Shown in pieces: positions 8,632 to 16,481 of a stretch of 64,000 bases of DNA. Under the pieces are notes generated by a model, which was not told where the DNA came from, did not search any database, and was given only the letters and a program-made list of their open reading frames with translations. The stretch's first letter is position 1. Each line of letters opens with the position of its first letter. The position numbers were made by a program, and so were the translations under genes. Source of the stretch: an uncultured Amylibacter sp. (lineage in GTDB: Bacteria; Pseudomonadota; Alphaproteobacteria; Rhodobacterales; Rhodobacteraceae); the NCBI GenBank assembly GCA_943846615.1, contig OX044354.1, forward strand, positions 1,691,001-1,755,000, given 5' to 3'.

Positions 8632-9221
8632 TTGATGTGCAAATCACCGCTAAGGCATTTGGGAAAACGACTGTATTGCAAGACGTCAATTTTCACATTT
8701 CCCACCATGAACGGATCGCAATTTTGGGGCCTTCGGGTGCAGGGAAAACCACGTTGATGCGGATCATCGCGGGGTTGGATACGGATTTCGAGGGGCAGGT
8801 AGTAAGTGAAGCGCGCATCGCGATGATGTTCCAAGAACCCACCTTGATGCCGTGGCGTAGTGCGGTGGATAATTTGGTTCTGGCCACGGGTGTAGATCGT
8901 GAACGCGCCGTGCAAATCTTAACCGAACTGGGGCTGGGGGATCATTGTGATCATTTCCCAAACCAGATGTCATTGGGACAAATGCGTCGTGTATCATTGG
9001 CGCGGGCGTTATGTACCGATCCCGATATTTTGATCATGGATGAACCTTTTGCATCGTTGGACATGGATACGGGGCGGGATATGATGAATTTGGTGAATGC
9101 GACATTATCGGGACGCAAAACCGCGCTTTTGTTGGTGACCCATGCCGCCAACGAGGCGGATGTTTTGACGGATCGCCAGATCGTATTGGGCGGCAATCCT
9201 GCCACATTGGTTTCTGATTAA
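8628..9221 (+). CDS. ABC transporter ATP-binding protein, SsuB/TauB-like
   Basis: This is the cytoplasmic ATPase of the SsuABC-like importer (197 aa, shorter than most SsuB proteins, which are about 230-270 aa). Visible motifs are Walker A GPSGAGKTT, Q-loop MMFQEPTLMPWR, a degenerate signature MSLGQMRR in place of LSGGQ, Walker B ILIMDEPFASLD, and the H-loop LVTHAANEA. The ATG at 8628 overlaps the permease stop (ATGA) and was chosen over the GTG at 8616. The shortness comes mostly from a missing C-terminal extension. The 3' end overlaps the convergent SEL1 gene by four bases. Confidence 0.85.
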   Translation: MIDVQITAKAFGKTTVLQDVNFHISHHERIAILGPSGAGKTTLMRIIAGLDTDFEGQVVSEARIAMMFQEPTLMPWRSAVDNLVLATGVDRERAVQILTELGLGDHCDHFPNQMSLGQMRRVSLARALCTDPDILIMDEPFASLDMDTGRDMMNLVNATLSGRKTALLLVTHAANEADVLTDRQIVLGGNPATLVSD

Positions 9222-9754
9222 TAATTTGGCTTATATTTCCACTCATCCGCATCGGGTGTAACGGCGCTTGGATCATAATCGGCGGCTTGTAATTCACGCG
9301 CGACCTTCAATCCGTTTTGTGCCGCTTGGTCGATGTACTGTTTTCCAGCTACCAAATCCTGATCTACGCCATGCCCGCGCAACAGGCTTAGACCGTAATT
9401 GAATTCGCCAATGGGATCGCCCGCATCAGCGGCGCGTTTATCCCAAGCTGCGGCTGCGTCTGGATCATAATCTTCGCCAAATCCGTTGTCATCCATATAG
9501 GACATCCATGTCATCGCGGCGGTCCATCCTTGGCGCGCACATTCCTCGAATACTGCGCGGGCATCGTCGTGCGAACCTTTTTTGGTCATCACGTAACCTT
9601 GGGCGCAGATCATCATATTCACATCGCCATTTTGTGCGCGTTTAACGGATTTTTGCAGGCTCATTTCATCGGGGTTTAATGTACCGCCATCGACATCGGT
9701 TTCTGCGAAAGCAGAAATCGGGATAACGAAACAAAGTAGGGCTAGAAATTTCAT
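9218..9754 (-). CDS. Periplasmic SEL1-like (TPR-related) repeat protein
   Basis: This is an exported protein of 178 aa with a signal peptide (MKFLALLCFVIPISAFAE). It has SEL1-type repeats: AAAAWDKRAADAGDPIGEFN and YGLSLLRGHGVDQDLVAGKQ are the clearest, followed by YIDQAAQNG. SEL1 repeats form helical solenoids that mediate protein contacts, so a scaffold or adaptor role in the periplasm is likely. It is the last gene of the leftward run that starts near 13.8 kb. Convergent with the ABC ATPase gene, with a four-base overlap. Its partner is unknown. Confidence 0.75.
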   Translation of the reverse strand: MKFLALLCFVIPISAFAETDVDGGTLNPDEMSLQKSVKRAQNGDVNMMICAQGYVMTKKGSHDDARAVFEECARQGWTAAMTWMSYMDDNGFGEDYDPDAAAAWDKRAADAGDPIGEFNYGLSLLRGHGVDQDLVAGKQYIDQAAQNGLKVARELQAADYDPSAVTPDADEWKYKPNY

Positions 9755-9782
9755 CGTAACCTCGGGTTTGAAATGGCGCTTG

Positions 9783-10577
9783 TTAACGCGCCTTTTTGCG
9801 CATCATGCCACGGGCTGGATCATAACCGATAACACTGGCCCACATAAATACGACAAAAGTCGCCACAACGACGGACAGTGCGATCATGTTGACCTGACCA
9901 TACAAGGCGAAACGGATTAACTCAACCGCGTGGGAAAACGGATTCCATGCACAGATGGTGGATAGGATTTGCGAACTCTCGGCCATTTTCCAAAGGGGGT
10001 AAAGGGCGGTGGACATGAAGAACATGGGAAAGATGACGAAATTCATCACACCGGCAAAGTTTTCCAATTGTTTGATTGTGGATGACAGCAACATCCCCAA
10101 AGCGCCCAACATCAGGCCCGACAGGATCAGGAATGGCAGGATCAGGAAATAGCCGAAAACGGGGAAGGTGATGCCAAATAGGGCGGCGATGATTAGGAAT
10201 GCGTAGACCTGAAGTAGGGACACGCAGACGCCTGCCACCAATTTGGAAAACAGCAACCACCAGCGCGGTAGAGGGCTGGTAAGGAGGAGACGCATTGATC
10301 CCATTTCTTGGTCATAAACCAAACTAAGCGAGGATTGCATGCCGTTGAATAATTGAATCATACCGCACAGGCCGGGGATGATATAAACCTCGTAGGTGAT
10401 ATAGGTCTGATAAGGCGGCATAATAGACAGGCCCAGTGCCGCACGAAAGCCAGCGGCGAATACCACCAGCCAAACCAACGGGCGCACCAGAGCGGCCAGA
10501 AAACGGCTGCGTTGACCGACAAAACGCAACATCTCGCGGCGTATGATGGCGAGCATGGCGATGAGTGCAGCGTTCAT
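9783..10577 (-). CDS. ABC-2 type permease, PedC-like, PQQ alcohol oxidation-associated
   Basis: This is the membrane subunit of an ABC-2 transporter (264 aa, about six spans). The N-terminal amphipathic stretch (IIRREMLRFVGQRSRFLAAL), the segment SMRLLLTSPLPRWWLLFSKL and the later LENFAGVMNFVIFPMFFMS are typical of the family. Its ATPase partner overlaps upstream (ATGA), and a beta-propeller protein and a binding protein follow further upstream. This gene set is known from PQQ-dependent alcohol degradation loci such as the ped cluster of Pseudomonas putida, where the permease is called PedC. ABC-2 systems usually export; the substrate here is unknown. The ATG at 10577 was preferred over the TTG-type start at 10604. 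Confidence 0.85.
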   Translation of the reverse strand: MNAALIAMLAIIRREMLRFVGQRSRFLAALVRPLVWLVVFAAGFRAALGLSIMPPYQTYITYEVYIIPGLCGMIQLFNGMQSSLSLVYDQEMGSMRLLLTSPLPRWWLLFSKLVAGVCVSLLQVYAFLIIAALFGITFPVFGYFLILPFLILSGLMLGALGMLLSSTIKQLENFAGVMNFVIFPMFFMSTALYPLWKMAESSQILSTICAWNPFSHAVELIRFALYGQVNMIALSVVVATFVVFMWASVIGYDPARGMMRKKAR

Positions 10578-11287
10578 GTGGCACCTGTTGATTGTTGAAA
10601 CCATTCATCTAGCGTTTGGGATTTGCGCAAGTTCTGTGCAGTGCCCTCGGCGATGATTTTGGATTGGTGAAGGAGGACAACCTTGTCATCATCATTGATT
10701 TCATCGACCAGATGGGTGGCCCATAAAACAGCCATTCCGTCCGCGGCAAGTTCATGGACGTGGTCGGTGATGGCGTGGCGCGTCGCGGCGTCCAGCCCCA
10801 CGGTGGGTTCGTCCAGTAACAACACCTGTGGCTGGTGGATCAACGCACGCGCAATTTCCATGCGGCGACGGTGCCCACCGTTTAATTGGCGCACCTTTTC
10901 ATCGCGGCGTTCATACATGGACAGCTTTTCCAATGCCTCTTGGATACGCGGTGCGGCGGTGTGTTTGGTTAGACCCTGAAGGGCAGCGAAATAGTGCATG
11001 TTTTCGCTGACGCTGACATCCAGATCAAGGCTGGGTTGTTGGAATACGACGCCCATAGATGCCAATGCGCGACGCGGGTGATTTCCCATGTCGTGACCAG
11101 CCAAAGAAACCCGTCCAGAGGGCGGCGATAGCAATCCCGTTAGCACGGAAAACAGCGTTGATTTTCCCGCGCCGTTTGGCCCCAGCAGCGCACAAAACCT
11201 TCCCGCGCCAACGTCAAAGCTGACGTCGTTTAACGCGGTTTTATTACCATAGGCAAAGTTAAGGTTTTGAACGCTGATTGCCGACAT
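10574..11287 (-). CDS. ABC transporter ATP-binding protein of the PQQ/ped-type system
   Basis: This is the ATPase (237 aa) of the ABC-2 transporter. It has Walker A GPNGAGKST, Q-loop GVVFQQPSLD, a variant signature LNGGHRRRMEIARAL, Walker B VLLLDEPTVGLD, and the H-loop WATHLVDEI. The LNGGHRRR form of the signature is the one I associate with ATPases from PQQ-dependent alcohol loci and NosF/drug-exporter types. The start at 11287 overlaps the stop of the upstream gene by one base (TAATG) and its own stop overlaps the permease start, so the three are translationally coupled. Confidence 0.88.
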   Translation of the reverse strand: MSAISVQNLNFAYGNKTALNDVSFDVGAGRFCALLGPNGAGKSTLFSVLTGLLSPPSGRVSLAGHDMGNHPRRALASMGVVFQQPSLDLDVSVSENMHYFAALQGLTKHTAAPRIQEALEKLSMYERRDEKVRQLNGGHRRRMEIARALIHQPQVLLLDEPTVGLDAATRHAITDHVHELAADGMAVLWATHLVDEINDDDKVVLLHQSKIIAEGTAQNLRKSQTLDEWFQQSTGAT

Positions 11288-11709
11288 TATTCGATGATGA
11301 TTTCGACGGTTTGCAGATCACTGCCCGGCACGCCAAACTTGTAGCGTCCCGGTTTGACGGCGACGAAGCTGATTTCGGCGCTACCTGCTTCGTCAAACTC
11401 CATGCTGGAAATGCCCATTGGGCGAACTTCGATACCTTCGATCACGACCTCGTCGACCCAGATCGCGCGGAAAAAGCCAGCGCCATGCAGGGCCAACTCT
11501 TGGCTGCCGTCGGCTGTGATTTCTAATTCGTAATACATGCCAGATTTCAGTTTGATTGTGGATTCAGAATGTAGTGGTTCGCCCGCAGAGAGTGTCAGTT
11601 CTGGAATGTCGCCACGGTTCTTTTTCGACAGGATACCAGCGGCACCGAAATCATGGGCGTTGGCAACGGAGCCGATCATTAAGGCAGCGGCAAGTGTGAG
11701 ATATTTCAT
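11287..11709 (-). CDS. Small periplasmic cupredoxin-fold-like protein of the PQQ locus
   Basis: This is a 140-aa exported protein. The start at 11709 follows AAGGAAAACACT, and the signal peptide is MKYLTLAAALMIGSVANA. The mature part is predicted beta-rich, ending GRYKFGVPGSDLQTVEIIIE, with the look of a cupredoxin-like sandwich. The usual copper ligands are not recognisable: there is no cysteine and only a few histidines. It lies between the propeller gene and the ABC ATPase and is coupled to the latter. A structural or carrier role in periplasmic alcohol oxidation is possible. I do not know a named family, so the fold is an impression. Confidence 0.6.
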   Translation of the reverse strand: MKYLTLAAALMIGSVANAHDFGAAGILSKKNRGDIPELTLSAGEPLHSESTIKLKSGMYYELEITADGSQELALHGAGFFRAIWVDEVVIEGIEVRPMGISSMEFDEAGSAEISFVAVKPGRYKFGVPGSDLQTVEIIIE

Positions 11710-11726
11710 AGTGTTTTCCTTCGTAT

Positions 11727-12686
11727 TTATTGTGTTGTTGGACGGAATGCAGCGCCCCACGGGTAGCGTCCGACCTTGATAGATTTTAGGGCCTTTAGTG
11801 TGGTGGTATCGATGACGGTAACGTCGCCCGAAATACCGTTGGTTGTGAATAATTTGGTTTCGTCGGCGTTGAACGCCATGTGCCAAACGCGGCGACCAAC
11901 CAAAATGTATTCCAACACTTCGTATGTTTGCGCATCAACCACCGCGATGTGGTTTGATGGGCCAAGCGCGACAAACGCGCGGGTGTTGTCAGCGTTTAAG
12001 CGAAATCCAACAGGTTGAATGCGGTCTTGGTGTACGCCCTTGATTGCGAAGTTGATTTTGGCGGTTTCCGCCTGTGATGCCACATCAAATATGCTGATGG
12101 TGCCACCGATTTCGGCGCTGACCCATAATTCGGTTCCGTTCTTTGCAAACTCTGCATGACGTGGGCGTTGATCGACCAAGGTATTGGCATAAATTTCTTG
12201 GGTTTCCGTGTTGATCCAATGGGCCATGTTTGTGGTTTCGGATGTGGTGATGGCGATTTTACCGTCGGGGGAAACTGCCATGCCTTCGGGTTCGATGCCC
12301 ACGTCGATTTGGGCGATAACGCGGCGGGTTTTTGTATCTACAACGGTCGTGATCGCATCGTCTTCGTTAGCGATATATAGATGGGTGTCATCGGGGTGCA
12401 AAACGAATTGTTCGGGGTCTTCGCCCGATGGTAATTCATGTAGGATTTTGCCTGTGATTGGATCCATCACCTGAACTGCATCGCTGTCGGATGCACAAAT
12501 GTATAGGCGTGAATAGTCCTTGGAAAAGGTGATACCACGCGGGCGTTGGCCCACCTCTAATGTGCGGGTGACCTCCAGTGTTTCGATGTCGATAACGGAA
12601 ACCGTGTCGTCTTTTTCATTCGTCACCCAAACCTCGTCTGCCTGTAGTGGCATTGCGGTCAAAAGTAGTATTGCCAATGCGCGCAT
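11727..12686 (-). CDS. YVTN-type beta-propeller protein, PQQ-dependent catabolism-associated
   Basis: This is a periplasmic propeller of 319 aa with a signal peptide (MRALAILLLTAMPLQA). It has repeated YVTN-family blades: VWVTNEKDDTVSVIDIETLE, LYIANEDDAITTVVDTKTRR, LWVSAEIGGTISIFDVAS, and LFTTNGISGDVTVIDTTTLK. Proteins of this kind accompany the ABC-2 transporter and binding protein in PQQ alcohol dehydrogenase loci. Their biochemical role is not established. It starts two bases after the stop of the upstream binding-protein gene, so the two are co-transcribed. Confidence 0.85.
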   Translation of the reverse strand: MRALAILLLTAMPLQADEVWVTNEKDDTVSVIDIETLEVTRTLEVGQRPRGITFSKDYSRLYICASDSDAVQVMDPITGKILHELPSGEDPEQFVLHPDDTHLYIANEDDAITTVVDTKTRRVIAQIDVGIEPEGMAVSPDGKIAITTSETTNMAHWINTETQEIYANTLVDQRPRHAEFAKNGTELWVSAEIGGTISIFDVASQAETAKINFAIKGVHQDRIQPVGFRLNADNTRAFVALGPSNHIAVVDAQTYEVLEYILVGRRVWHMAFNADETKLFTTNGISGDVTVIDTTTLKALKSIKVGRYPWGAAFRPTTQ

Positions 12687-12688
12687 GA

Positions 12689-13837
12689 TTATTTCCCTTC
12701 AAATGCGGTGCAGGTGCTCTCGGATTTATCCAAACCCAAAGTGTCCAATTCGTTTCGTTGATGTAAGAACCCATCCAATGGTGCCATGGCCACCACGGCG
12801 TCATGATGGGCCAGCGCGATGGGTTGGCGCAATTGGCCATTCCATTTGCGATATGACAGGCTGCGCCCCTTGAAACCTGCCAGTGCAAATTCATCGGATA
12901 ACATGTATGCACGAATGGTTTCTGGCGATGTGGATTTTGTGCGGGTAACGGCCTCGCCAATTGAACGCACAGCGGCCCATGCGGCGTAATCAACTGATGT
13001 CATTTGGCGCCCTGCGATTTCACGAAAACGGTTTTGCAACTGCACGGCGCCATATTGTTCGATGGATCGTGCCCATGTCACGGGTTTAATCCCAGCACCC
13101 CCTGCGACGGGTCGGGGTACCCATGTGTTATATTGCACATAACGGGCGAAATCATTTGTGGGATCCGCGATCACAACCAGATCATGTTTTTTGAAAGATT
13201 GGGTGAAAAGGGGGACTTCGCCGGCGGCGTTACGGCGCATGTCGGAATCAAATGTCCAATCCTTCTGGGATACGATGTTGATGCCGAATTTGCGGGCCGC
13301 GTTTTGCAATGCATCTGACATTTCACGATCCGCTGGTTTGGGACCCGTGATTAATGCCCATTTGGCCCATTTCTTTTTCAAACCGAATTGCGCCAGTGCA
13401 TCGGCGCGCATTGCAATGGATGGCAGGGTGTGAAACAGGTTTGCGGCGCATTTATCATCGCGTAAATCGGCATTGTCCAGATTGGCGTTGAACAGGATTT
13501 TATCCGCGTTCCCCGCATCATTGGCAAAGGCCAACATATCAGATTTCGACATGTTCAAGACTATAACGTCAATACCGTTGGTATCTGGGTTTGTTTTATC
13601 CAGTTCAATCAACTCGTAGGACTGGTTCAAAAACTTGCCGGTTGTGTTGTTTTCATCCAGCGCCAATTGCACACCATCAAGGCCCTGAGTCGGGGCGGGG
13701 GCGTCCAAGTTGGACAGTGTTGGGGCGACCTCGGGCGGGGAGTGGATGTAGCCGATTTTAACTCGCAAAGGATTCGCAAACATAGGTGCGGCAAGGATCG
13801 AGATCGCGCATGCAATCATTAACGTTTTCGTAATCAT
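12689..13837 (-). CDS. Periplasmic binding protein of the PQQ alcohol oxidation ABC system (LivK-like fold)
   Basis: This 382-aa protein has a signal peptide ending MFA-NPLRV and the two-lobed fold of branched-chain amino-acid-type receptors. It has the family-typical start KIGYIHSPPEVAPTLSNLDA and the C-terminal stretch PLDGFLHQRNELDTLGLD. This variant is found next to PQQ dehydrogenases and the ABC-2 transporter that follows. The ligand is unknown; binding of an alcohol, PQQ or a product has been considered for such loci. The start at 13837 is preceded by GGGGGAGGAAACT on the minus strand, a strong ribosome site, so this gene heads the leftward operon (12689 down to 9218). Confidence 0.88.
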   Translation of the reverse strand: MITKTLMIACAISILAAPMFANPLRVKIGYIHSPPEVAPTLSNLDAPAPTQGLDGVQLALDENNTTGKFLNQSYELIELDKTNPDTNGIDVIVLNMSKSDMLAFANDAGNADKILFNANLDNADLRDDKCAANLFHTLPSIAMRADALAQFGLKKKWAKWALITGPKPADREMSDALQNAARKFGINIVSQKDWTFDSDMRRNAAGEVPLFTQSFKKHDLVVIADPTNDFARYVQYNTWVPRPVAGGAGIKPVTWARSIEQYGAVQLQNRFREIAGRQMTSVDYAAWAAVRSIGEAVTRTKSTSPETIRAYMLSDEFALAGFKGRSLSYRKWNGQLRQPIALAHHDAVVAMAPLDGFLHQRNELDTLGLDKSESTCTAFEGK

Positions 13838-13962
13838 AGTTTCCTCCCCCTTCGGAAAAACTCTAATACTTTGGTTGGAGCAAGCAAGTGCACCAAAGGT
13901 CTAATATCGGTTGCGCAAAAAGTTTGGCAAATAGGCTGGGATTTATGAACGGGAGTATCAAC
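13838..13962. promoter_or_regulatory. Divergent promoter with ACCAAAGGTCTAAT motif and inverted CTTTGGT/ACCAAAG pair
   Basis: The gap separates the leftward binding-protein operon from the rightward cytochrome gene. CTTTGGT (13869-13875) and ACCAAAG (13892-13898) form an inverted pair with a 16-base gap. The right half continues as GGTCTAAT, shared with the PQQ dehydrogenase promoter, and TCTAATA occurs as a direct repeat on both sides. This is a good candidate for a dimeric regulator site that serves both directions. Confidence 0.5.
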
Positions 13963-14685
13963 ATGAACGCTGGCAAAACACGCTTTACGGCAATTTTAAT
14001 CGGTGCGGCAATTGCTATGCCATCAATGGTGGCCGCGCATGGCGATGTGACGCCACAAGCGATGGATACAACAGCCTTGCCTGATATTGGCGAGGAATGG
14101 TTGGAAGAAAATCCATGGCGCTCGTCCGAAGAAGACAGCTGGGCAACGGCGATTGAAATTGGTGCGTCTGGTTACAATTCCAATTGTGCACGGTGTCATG
14201 GTTTGGGTGCGGTATCGGGTGGGTTGGCCCCTGATCTACGTTACCTAGAAGCCGAGATTGATGGCGATGAATGGTATTTGGAGCGGTTCCAATTGGGGAT
14301 GACGCAAAACGGAATTACGAAAATGCCAGCGTTTGGTGAATTACTGGGTCAGAAGGCGGCATGGGCCATTCGTACCTATTTGGAAACACGCCCTGACGAT
14401 GGCGCATTGGATGATCACGTTGGCGCGTTGAATGAAATCAAGGATCAGTTGATTGCAAACGCGGATATGGTTGCAGGTGGATCCAAAATCGATGCGGATT
14501 TCGCGGATCAATCGGCGACAATGAAAGCCAAGTTGGCTGAAATTGCAGCGACCGTTGAAACAGGTTCTGGTGCGCCGATGGCAGATTCAGTTGCATCACG
14601 CGCGGCAATGGCGTTGGATGGATCTACGGGAAGTTTGAAAAACGCCGTAGATATTTTGAAGGTTGGTCTATCTGTTGCTGAATAA
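13963..14685 (+). CDS. Cytochrome c-550, PedF-like, electron acceptor of the PQQ dehydrogenase
   Basis: This is a periplasmic monohaem cytochrome c (240 aa). The signal peptide ends MVAA-HGDV, the haem site is CARCH (SNCARCHGLGAV), and the likely axial Met is in KMPAFGELLG. The N-terminal mature stretch PQAMDTTALPDIGEEW and the haem domain resemble the PedF cytochrome of Pseudomonas ped clusters, which takes electrons from PQQ alcohol dehydrogenases. The C-terminal third (after about residue 150) is an acidic helical extension. The ATG at 13963 was chosen because GGGAG lies eight bases upstream; another ATG at 13945 is possible. Its end overlaps the next gene. Confidence 0.85.
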   Translation: MNAGKTRFTAILIGAAIAMPSMVAAHGDVTPQAMDTTALPDIGEEWLEENPWRSSEEDSWATAIEIGASGYNSNCARCHGLGAVSGGLAPDLRYLEAEIDGDEWYLERFQLGMTQNGITKMPAFGELLGQKAAWAIRTYLETRPDDGALDDHVGALNEIKDQLIANADMVAGGSKIDADFADQSATMKAKLAEIAATVETGSGAPMADSVASRAAMALDGSTGSLKNAVDILKVGLSVAE

Positions 14686-15586
14686 AACATTTGTCAAAGT
14701 CGCGACGTTGCTGTGCTGGTTGATTGCCAGCGCAGCGGCGGCGCAAAATTGTGAAAATATCAAATCTGGTCTGGGTGTGAACCAAAAGGCCCAAAACGTT
14801 GGTCGTGAAATCTTGGGCCAAAGTTTGGATGACATCATCGACCAAGGTTGGATGTCGTTTAGCGTCTATTCCGATTTCAAACCCTATTCATTTCGACAGG
14901 ACGGTAAACTGGTTGGCGTCGATGTTGATCTGGGCCATTTGATCGCCAAGGATATTGGTGTCGAAGCGCGGTTTTACGAAACCAGTGCAGATGAAAATGT
15001 TGATGCGGATTTACGTAACAATGTTTGGAAGGGTGCGCTGATTGGCGGGCGTGTATCCAATGTGATGATGCATGTGCCATACGATCGTGAGTTGGGGTGC
15101 CGCAATGAAATGGTTGTTCTTACAGGGCAATATTTCAACGAGGAAATCGCCATCGCATATCGCAAGGATGTCTACGAAGAAGACGGGCCAACGCCCGCAT
15201 ATTTTCGATACGACAAGGTGGGTGTTGAAAATGACAGCCTGTCCGATTTTTACCTGAATTCGGTTGGCAACGGTATTTTGGCATCAAACATGGTGCGCTT
15301 CCCGTCCGTTGATTTGGCGATGGCGGGAATGGCCCAACAACAGGTCGCGGCCGTTGTTGGCCCCAAGGGGCAGGTGGAACATGGCATGAATGATGATATG
15401 GCAATTCACCAACCGCCCTTGTTGGGCTTGGCGAAATCCAGTTGGACGTTGGGCGTGGCTGTACGCCACAACTGGCGACCGTTGGGATATACCGTGGATG
15501 ATGTGATCCGTGCGGCCGTCAATGATGGGCGGATGGCGGCGATTTTTGCAAAATATGGGCTGAGTTATTCACCACCTGAGTGGTGA
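14675..15586 (+). CDS. Periplasmic binding protein associated with quinoprotein dehydrogenase (MoxJ/XoxJ-like)
   Basis: This is a family 3-type solute-binding protein (about 303 aa) of the kind that accompanies methanol and other PQQ dehydrogenases (MoxJ/XoxJ group). The signal peptide is FVKVATLLCWLIASAAAA, and the core reads YSDFKPYSFRQDGKLVGVDV, the usual entry to this fold, with later AMAGMAQQQVAAVVGPKGQ. For XoxJ a role in activating the apo-dehydrogenase has been proposed. No ATG precedes the signal peptide: TTG at 14675 or 14663 are the candidates, both inside the end of the cytochrome gene, with GAAGG at 14658-14662. I prefer 14675 for spacing. Confidence 0.75.
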   Translation: MLNKTFVKVATLLCWLIASAAAAQNCENIKSGLGVNQKAQNVGREILGQSLDDIIDQGWMSFSVYSDFKPYSFRQDGKLVGVDVDLGHLIAKDIGVEARFYETSADENVDADLRNNVWKGALIGGRVSNVMMHVPYDRELGCRNEMVVLTGQYFNEEIAIAYRKDVYEEDGPTPAYFRYDKVGVENDSLSDFYLNSVGNGILASNMVRFPSVDLAMAGMAQQQVAAVVGPKGQVEHGMNDDMAIHQPPLLGLAKSSWTLGVAVRHNWRPLGYTVDDVIRAAVNDGRMAAIFAKYGLSYSPPEW

Positions 15587-15587
15587 T

Positions 15588-16481
15588 CTAAATATCGAAA
15601 ACTTGGCCGGTGTTGGCCTTCATAAAGATATGCGTGGCTTCGCCGCTGGTGACAAGCTGTTGTGCCAGCTTTGTATCGGTGCAAAGGGCCAGTGCAGTGG
15701 AATAAGCATCGGCGAAACATGCGGTTTTTGCGCGCACGCTGATGGTGTTCCAGATGCTTGGAACGGGGCCGTTTTGGGGGTGCAGGATGTGGCTTGCCTC
15801 CGAGGTCAGCATCAATGTGGATGGGCTGGTTGTGGCGATGGCGCCGTTGCGGATTTGCGCGGTTTTTAGGATTTTACCCTGTGGGTCTGCGATGCCGATA
15901 TTGGCGTTGCGAGTGCCGATGGCAAACTCGCCAATGTTCACGATGGTATCGCCAAATCCGTGTGCCGCCAAAACCATGCGCACGCGATCTGTGACGAAAC
16001 CCTGCGCGATTCCGTTCAGGCTTATAGCCATATGATTTTGTGTGAAATTGATGAAATGCGGTGTACGGCGAACCTTGTCCCAGCCAATTGATTTCATGAT
16101 GTGGGCGGTTGGTGCCGTTGGGTTGTTTTTCAACGCGGCCCACAAGGGTTGGATCGTGGGATCGAACAACCCGTTTGTTTGTTCAAACGCGTGGTTCACC
16201 GCGTTGCACAGCGCGGAAAATTCGGGGGATATTTCCGCGTAACCGCTGGCGTTTAATACGGACAGGGTTGATGTGCTGTCGAACAAAGAAAACTGGTGTT
16301 CCAATCGGCGCAGGGTATCGACGGCGGCGTTTAGTGCCTGTTTGGCGTTGGTCGGATCACCGCGCAATTGGATCGATGCATCCGCACCCAATGCCACACC
16401 ATTCCATCGCGCCGCTTGGCTGGGCGCGCCTGTGGTGATTGCGGCGCTTGTGATGGCGATGAAACGTCTACGGTTGATCAT
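15588..16481 (-). CDS. apbE: ApbE-family FAD:protein FMN transferase (divergent, NosX-like)
   Basis: This exported enzyme (297 aa) attaches FMN to Thr/Ser of target proteins. The N-terminus NRRRFIAITSAA looks like a Tat signal. Family blocks are recognisable: FDPTIQPLWAAL, SLNGIAQGFVTDRVRMVL, VNIGEFAIG, IATTSPSTLM, and the Mg-site Asp in CFADAYSTALAL. Several positions deviate from typical ApbE: Gln for Lys in GIAQG, and HILHPQNG where HIIDPRTG is usual. The start at 16481 overlaps the stop of the NosR-like gene (ATGA) and has GAGGTGCAAGAAA upstream. The natural substrate is almost certainly that neighbour, which carries an FMN-attachment motif. Confidence 0.85.
   Translation of the reverse strand: MINRRRFIAITSAAITTGAPSQAARWNGVALGADASIQLRGDPTNAKQALNAAVDTLRRLEHQFSLFDSTSTLSVLNASGYAEISPEFSALCNAVNHAFEQTNGLFDPTIQPLWAALKNNPTAPTAHIMKSIGWDKVRRTPHFINFTQNHMAISLNGIAQGFVTDRVRMVLAAHGFGDTIVNIGEFAIGTRNANIGIADPQGKILKTAQIRNGAIATTSPSTLMLTSEASHILHPQNGPVPSIWNTISVRAKTACFADAYSTALALCTDTKLAQQLVTSGEATHIFMKANTGQVFDI

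Noticed and set aside
9783..11287. NosY/NosF-type copper-site ABC transporter
   Set aside because: The ABC-2 pair resembles NosF/NosY in general, but the linked propeller, binding protein and PedF-like cytochrome place it with PQQ/ped systems; no nosZ or nosD is present.
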